Below, in pieces: positions 44,399 to 47,915 of a stretch of 47,915 nt of DNA (position 1 is its first letter; each line of letters starts with the position of its first letter). The translations under genes and the position numbers were made by a program. The stretch is from CAZYQW01 sp964649825 (GTDB lineage: Bacteria > Planctomycetota > B15-G4 > JADJEK01), in assembly GCA_964649825.1 (NCBI GenBank), contig CAZYQW010000030.1, positions 1 to 47,915 on the forward strand, in the 5' to 3' direction. The notes below the pieces were generated by a model, which was not told the DNA's origin, made no database searches, and saw nothing but the letters and a program-made list of their open reading frames with translations.

Positions 44399-46492
44399 TC
44401 AGAAGATCGAGAGGAGCTCGGCTTGAGCCCGAAGTCCGGAAACGTAGTTCGAGTCGATCGAGAGGGGAGCGTTCCACGGCAGCTCCGACTTCTCCGCGAT
44501 GCGGCCCAGCGCGACGCAGGAGAAGCCCCGCACGGCGGGCGACTGCGTCCGATCCCTCACGAGCGCGACGAGCGGCTCGATGGAGCGCCGGTCGCCCACG
44601 CGACCCAGCGCCCGCCCGATCGACGCGGTGATCGCGAAGCTCGGAGTCGCGCGCATCATGTCGACGAGCCGGTCGGCCGCGCTCGACTCGCCGAGCAGCG
44701 CCAGGCCGGTGGCGACTTCGACGCGCAGGTTCGGATCGTTGTGCGTCACGAGCAGTTCGACGAGTTCGTCCGCCGCCGCCTCGTGGCCGATCATCCCGAG
44801 CGCGAGCGCGACGTGGCCGAGAAGGTCGGGGTCGGACGACGTCTCGAGACGGTCGAGGAGGGGCGCCCCCGCCTCCGGGCTCTCGAGCATTCCGAGCCCG
44901 ACCGCGAGCGCGCCGACGTCGGACGGATTGTTGGTCCGCTTCAGCCGATCGATGAGCTCCGCCTCGATCTTGCCGCGCTCGCGGGTGCCGACGCCGTAGC
45001 AGCGCCCGAACAGGCTGATCGCGAGGACGTGCCACGGCGCGTCGACGCTGTAGTCCGGGTCGGCCAGCCCGAGCATGAGGATCGACTTCACGCGATCCGC
45101 CGCCTCGACGCTCGGCGCCGCGCCGGACAACGCGCGGGCGCCGATCCGCCCGAGGGCGATGATCGAGAAGTGGCGGAGCGACGCGTCGGATTCCTTGGAC
45201 ACGAGCTTCCGCAGGGTCGTCACGACCTCGACGTCCTCCGGCGACGCGAGGCGCCCGAGCGCGATCGCGCACGAGTGGCGGAGCGACGGATCGGCCCGCC
45301 GGTCGGTCATCTCCTTCAAGAGGAGCGGTACGGTGGCGCTCGCCGCCTCCTCGAGACGCCCGAGCGCGATCGGCACCTGCGCCTGGATCCGCCGGTCGAC
45401 CCGGACGTCCGCCAGCAGGCTCGCGAGGAACGGAACGGTCTGCGCCGCGCTCTCCTTCACCATGCCGAGGGACAGGACGGCGCCGGCCACGACCTCGACG
45501 TCGTCGTGCTTGAGCCGCTCGATCAGCTTGACGAGCTGCGGCGTCATCTGCGGCCCGCAGACGAACCCCAGCGACAGGGCAGCGAACGCCCGGTCGACGC
45601 TCTGGATCGATCCGGTCGTCCCGACCTGAGCGCGGCCGTGGCGGGTGTCGTTCATGATCTCCCACAGGATCGGCATCCCGGCGCGGTGCCCGAGGATCCC
45701 GAGGGCGAGGATCGCGGACTGGCGAACGGTCGGGTGCGGGCTCCGCAACTGCGCGCGCACCTGATCGAACACGCGGATCGCCTCGGCCTCCGATGCCACC
45801 CGGCCGATGGCCAGGATCGCGGAATCGACGATCTCGGCCTCGTCCTCCCCCAGCACGCTCGTGAAGGCCGGCAGGATCTGCTCGCGCACCTCATCGATGG
45901 TCGGACGCGTGTAGGTCACGTCCGCCTCGCGTCGACCCATGCCGCTCAGGAACCCGTCCGCGCCCGACTGCGGGCCGCGTCCCGACCGTGCGCGCAGCAC
46001 CAGGAACGGATCCTGGTTGTGCTGCCACCACAGCTCCCAACGATCGGTCGATTCGGTCGCGCCGCGGTTCTTGCGGCCGAACCCGCCGCCCGACGTCGGA
46101 GCGGCCGGTCCGCTCGCCGGGGCCGGCCCGCCGCGGGGCGGCGTGCCCCCGGACGGGGCCGAAGGCATCTTGGGCCCGCCCGTGGTGGGGCCGCCGGACG
46201 GCGGCGTGCCGCCGCTGTCCGGCGGCGGAGGCGTGCCGCCCGGGGTGGTCGGGCCGTCGGGGCGCGGCTCCCGTCGCGGCGTGGTCGGGCCCGGCGTCGG
46301 CCCCGGCGTCGTCGGGCCACCGCCGACCCCCGGCGCCGTACCCGGTCCGAGCGGGCCGCCCGGAATCGGCGTTCCGGTGAGCGGGGGCGGAGGCGGATAC
46401 GAGCCGTGCCATGCGGCCAACGGGGGCGCCGCGAGGACGCCCACGGTTCCCGCGGTGAGGATCACCGACGAAAGGACGAACACGGGCTTCAT
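44399..46492 (-). CDS. Secreted HEAT-repeat protein, paralogue B
   Basis: 697 residues with the same plan as paralogue A: signal peptide (about 1-25), a longer Pro/Gly/Thr-rich linker (about 28-145), a basic patch (FGRKNRGAT), the matching TDRWELWWQHNQDPF segment, and a HEAT solenoid with near-identical blocks (VEVVAGAVLSLGMVKE, MPILWEIMNDTRHGRAQ, ending LLSIF). The linkers have diverged far more than the solenoids. The ATG is preceded by AAGGA, and a good -10/-35 pair lies 83-111 bases upstream, so this is likely the first gene of a two-gene unit with paralogue A. The long open frame extending upstream to 47170 is not coding in character. Confidence 0.75.
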   Translation of the reverse strand: MKPVFVLSSVILTAGTVGVLAAPPLAAWHGSYPPPPPLTGTPIPGGPLGPGTAPGVGGGPTTPGPTPGPTTPRREPRPDGPTTPGGTPPPPDSGGTPPSGGPTTGGPKMPSAPSGGTPPRGGPAPASGPAAPTSGGGFGRKNRGATESTDRWELWWQHNQDPFLVLRARSGRGPQSGADGFLSGMGRREADVTYTRPTIDEVREQILPAFTSVLGEDEAEIVDSAILAIGRVASEAEAIRVFDQVRAQLRSPHPTVRQSAILALGILGHRAGMPILWEIMNDTRHGRAQVGTTGSIQSVDRAFAALSLGFVCGPQMTPQLVKLIERLKHDDVEVVAGAVLSLGMVKESAAQTVPFLASLLADVRVDRRIQAQVPIALGRLEEAASATVPLLLKEMTDRRADPSLRHSCAIALGRLASPEDVEVVTTLRKLVSKESDASLRHFSIIALGRIGARALSGAAPSVEAADRVKSILMLGLADPDYSVDAPWHVLAISLFGRCYGVGTRERGKIEAELIDRLKRTNNPSDVGALAVGLGMLESPEAGAPLLDRLETSSDPDLLGHVALALGMIGHEAAADELVELLVTHNDPNLRVEVATGLALLGESSAADRLVDMMRATPSFAITASIGRALGRVGDRRSIEPLVALVRDRTQSPAVRGFSCVALGRIAEKSELPWNAPLSIDSNYVSGLRAQAELLSIF

Positions 46493-46574
46493 GAGCCGGT
46501 TCCTTCTCGCGCGGGAGACATCGGCCGGGCGGAGACTCCGCGATCGTCGCGGCCCGGGGGGCGCCTGCATCGAG

Positions 46575-46603
46575 AGTATAAGTCGGATGGAGAGGCCCGG
46601 TAA
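46575..46603 (-). promoter_or_regulatory. Candidate sigma-70-type promoter for the HEAT paralogues
   Basis: On the minus strand, TTACCG (46603-46598) and TATACT (46580-46575) are separated by 17 bases. The -10 matches consensus at five of six positions; the -35 is weak. It would give a leader of about 75 bases before the start of paralogue B. AT-rich hexamers are rare in this GC-rich sequence, which raises its interest. Confidence 0.4.
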
Positions 46604-47092
46604 CTGTCGCAGCAGGTCGCCGAGGCGGTTTGTCGCGAGCCGGGGACGGGCGCACCGTCGCTCGACGCCGCCGGCCGGGTTCGAGGTCGACGTGCTCGGC
46701 CTCGACCGCGCGGGCGCGGGCGCGATCTGGCGCACCAACGTGGCGCCGAGGATCCGCGCGGCCGAGCGCGTCGACCGCGAACGGCGCCGGCGGATCGTCG
46801 CGCAGGACCACGAGCACGTTCGCCATTCCGTCGATCGTCGAGTCCCACACGACGAACACGCGCTCCGGCGTCGCTTCCGCCTCCGGTCGTTCCTCGTTCG
46901 ACGTCCTCTCCGCTCCCGCGTCCATCTCGTCTCCGCTCCCGTTCGGGATCGCCCCAGTGTCGCGGCAACGCGCCGAGTGTCAACCGGGTGAGCGGCATCC
47001 GCCATGCGTCTCATGCGTCGGAGTTTCGGTTTCCCGCGATTCCCACGGGTCACGGGGTCGCGCGGGAAACGACGCGGCTCTGGAGAACTCTT

Positions 47093-47168
47093 CGTCCCCG
47101 CTTTCGCGGACCACGTCGTTCCTCCTGTCCGTTGCGTCAGGAGCGACGCCCAGACGCGTGCCGCGACC
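47093..47168 (-). repeat. REP-like element, copy 1
   Basis: About 76 bases sharing, in inverted orientation, a perfect 20-base core (ccacgtcgttcctcctgtcc here) and most flanking bases with copy 2 at 47402-47479. The matching bases begin CGTCCCCGCT and end near GACGCCCAGAC followed by CCGCG. Orientation is arbitrary. Confidence 0.7.
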
Positions 47169-47401
47169 AAGCGGCGTTGGCGTCGCCCACGTCACGGTCG
47201 AATCCGCGGGGGACGTTGCTCGTCTTGGCGCGCGGATTCGGGGATGGTAGTGGCGGAGCCGGAGCCGCGTGGAACGGGGACGGTGGAGGTCGGCGCGTTG
47301 GGCCGAGGATGGGTGATGGGGTGACGGGACTTGCTCTTAGGAAGGGGGAGGAACTTGATGCGCGAATTCGACGGTGGTGGTGGGTCGAGCCCGGGCCGCG
47401 T

Positions 47402-47479
47402 GGCCGCGGCCACGAGTCTGGGCGTCGATTCCTGACGGCGCGGACAGGAGGAACGACGTGGTACGCGGGAGCGGGGACG
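47402..47479 (+). repeat. REP-like element, copy 2 (inverted relative to copy 1)
   Basis: Reverse complement of copy 1 over about 75 bases with a few mismatches, core ggacaggaggaacgacgtgg. It ends 34 bases from the stop codon of the RAYT transposase, and the pair brackets 233 bases. RAYT enzymes are known to act on inverted REP pairs (REPINs) near their own genes, so these are probably its substrates. Confidence 0.7.
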
Positions 47480-47513
47480 GGGGACCGGGGGAGAGGCCGG
47501 GCGGGCAGAAGGG

Positions 47514-47915
47514 TCAGGGGGGGAAGCCTTCGGGCGGGATGGTCGGGCCGGGGATCTCGGATGGATCGATGAGGTGGAAGCGGCGCCAGCCGAGCAGAAG
47601 GTCGAAGACGCGGGTGTCGGTGACGGGGCGGGGGACGTCGGGGACGAGGTCGGTGTAGCGGTGGCCGTTGGACCAGCCGTTGAACCAGGGGGCGGAGGAA
47701 AAGAGATCGACGGGCCAGGGGAGCTTGACGCGATGGCGGCGGGCGTTGTTGAGGACGTAGGCGAGAACGCGGCGAACCTCCTTCGCGTTCTTGAGCACAC
47801 GGTCGTGGTAGCGGTCGCGGAACACGCGGCCGCGGCGGTCCCACAGCCGGTTCAGGCCCTTGGCGATGCGGATCAGCAGACCCTGCAGACCACGAGATAC
47901 GGCGCGGCGGTCGTC
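47514..47915 (-). CDS. REP-associated tyrosine transposase (RAYT), 5' partial
   Basis: The last 133 residues of a Y1_Tnp (IS200-like) transposase of the RAYT branch. The frame is open to the window edge. Diagnostic sequence: GLLIRIAKGLNRLWDRRGRV, FRDRYHDRVLKNAKEVR and VLAYVLNNARRHR, the last containing the candidate catalytic Tyr. The HUH metal motif lies in the missing N-terminal part. A Pro-rich tail with FSSAPWFNGW is usual in this family. Single-copy RAYTs are domesticated transposases that mobilise REP elements. The two inverted REP-like copies just past its stop codon support the call. There are no flanking IS ends within the window. Confidence 0.9.
   Translation of the reverse strand, partial: DDRRAVSRGLQGLLIRIAKGLNRLWDRRGRVFRDRYHDRVLKNAKEVRRVLAYVLNNARRHRVKLPWPVDLFSSAPWFNGWSNGHRYTDLVPDVPRPVTDTRVFDLLLGWRRFHLIDPSEIPGPTIPPEGFPP

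Larger units (their letters stand above)
46493..47513. other. About 1 kb without a convincing gene
   Basis: Contains the candidate promoter for the HEAT genes, a possible minus-strand start at 46925 with GGAG upstream, and the two REP-like copies. The frame from 46925 encodes about 55 protein-like residues (PERVFVVWDSTIDGMANVLV) and then becomes Arg-rich and random, running into the HEAT gene, so it may be a broken or frameshifted gene. The 230 bases between the REP copies hold no recognisable coding sequence. Confidence 0.45.

Noticed and set aside
46493..47170. N-terminal extension of HEAT paralogue B to a TTG start
   Set aside because: It crosses a REP element and a candidate promoter, and the signal peptide begins at 46492.
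47181..47401. Small coding frames between the REP copies
   Set aside because: Low-complexity Pro/Arg/Ser translations in all frames, no ribosome site or start of quality.

Overview
The window comes from a very GC-rich Gram-negative bacterium. Nearly every genuine gene has strong G/C at third codon positions, so long shadow frames run on both strands. There are lipoproteins, AsmA-like and alpha-2-macroglobulin-like envelope proteins, HEAT/TPR-rich secreted proteins and a REP-associated transposase. This mix fits the Planctomycetota or a neighbouring deep lineage better than Proteobacteria, but that is an inference from gene content. No rRNA, tRNA or CRISPR array was seen.

Layout. (1) 0-2.3 kb: tail of an unknown gene, a soluble hybrid histidine kinase with a receiver domain, and a tiny lipoprotein on the minus strand. 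(2) 2.5-12.7 kb: two very large envelope genes, an alpha-2-macroglobulin with an intact CTEQ thioester motif and an AsmA/DUF748-like protein with an internal duplication of about 170 residues. (3) 12.9-19.7 kb: a tight plus-strand operon of a secreted repeat protein, an exported and membrane-anchored CobN-type chelatase, a MotA/TolQ/ExbB channel protein and a DUF2149-like protein. It resembles the HmuS-type tetrapyrrole dechelatase clusters of anaerobes. (4) 19.9-24.3 kb: an accessory island with visibly lower GC. It holds two small secreted proteins and a convergent pair of TIR proteins. Each TIR protein has one membrane helix and a different C-terminal domain predicted outside the cytoplasm: a NUC1-type nuclease-like domain in one, a formylglycine-generating-enzyme-like domain without the catalytic cysteines in the other. 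This pair is the best candidate for an undescribed system. (5) 24.4-29.7 kb, minus strand: glgA, sensor kinase, response regulator, glgC, each overlapping the next by four bases, so glycogen synthesis and a two-component system share one operon. (6) 29.9-42.3 kb: a thioredoxin-like/TPR secreted protein; a minus-strand operon of lon, a PDZ lipoprotein and galT; then a membrane SGNH hydrolase and a degenerate peptidase-MA/TPR protein on plus. (7) 42.3-46.5 kb: two tandem secreted HEAT-repeat paralogues. (8) 46.5-47.9 kb: about 1 kb without a convincing gene, containing two inverted REP-like copies, then the C-terminal part of a RAYT transposase running off the window.

Many junctions use ATGA, GTGA or TGATG stop/start overlaps. 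Two of the divergent gene junctions carry an intrinsic-terminator-like hairpin facing the minus-strand gene, which may act as an insulator or attenuator.
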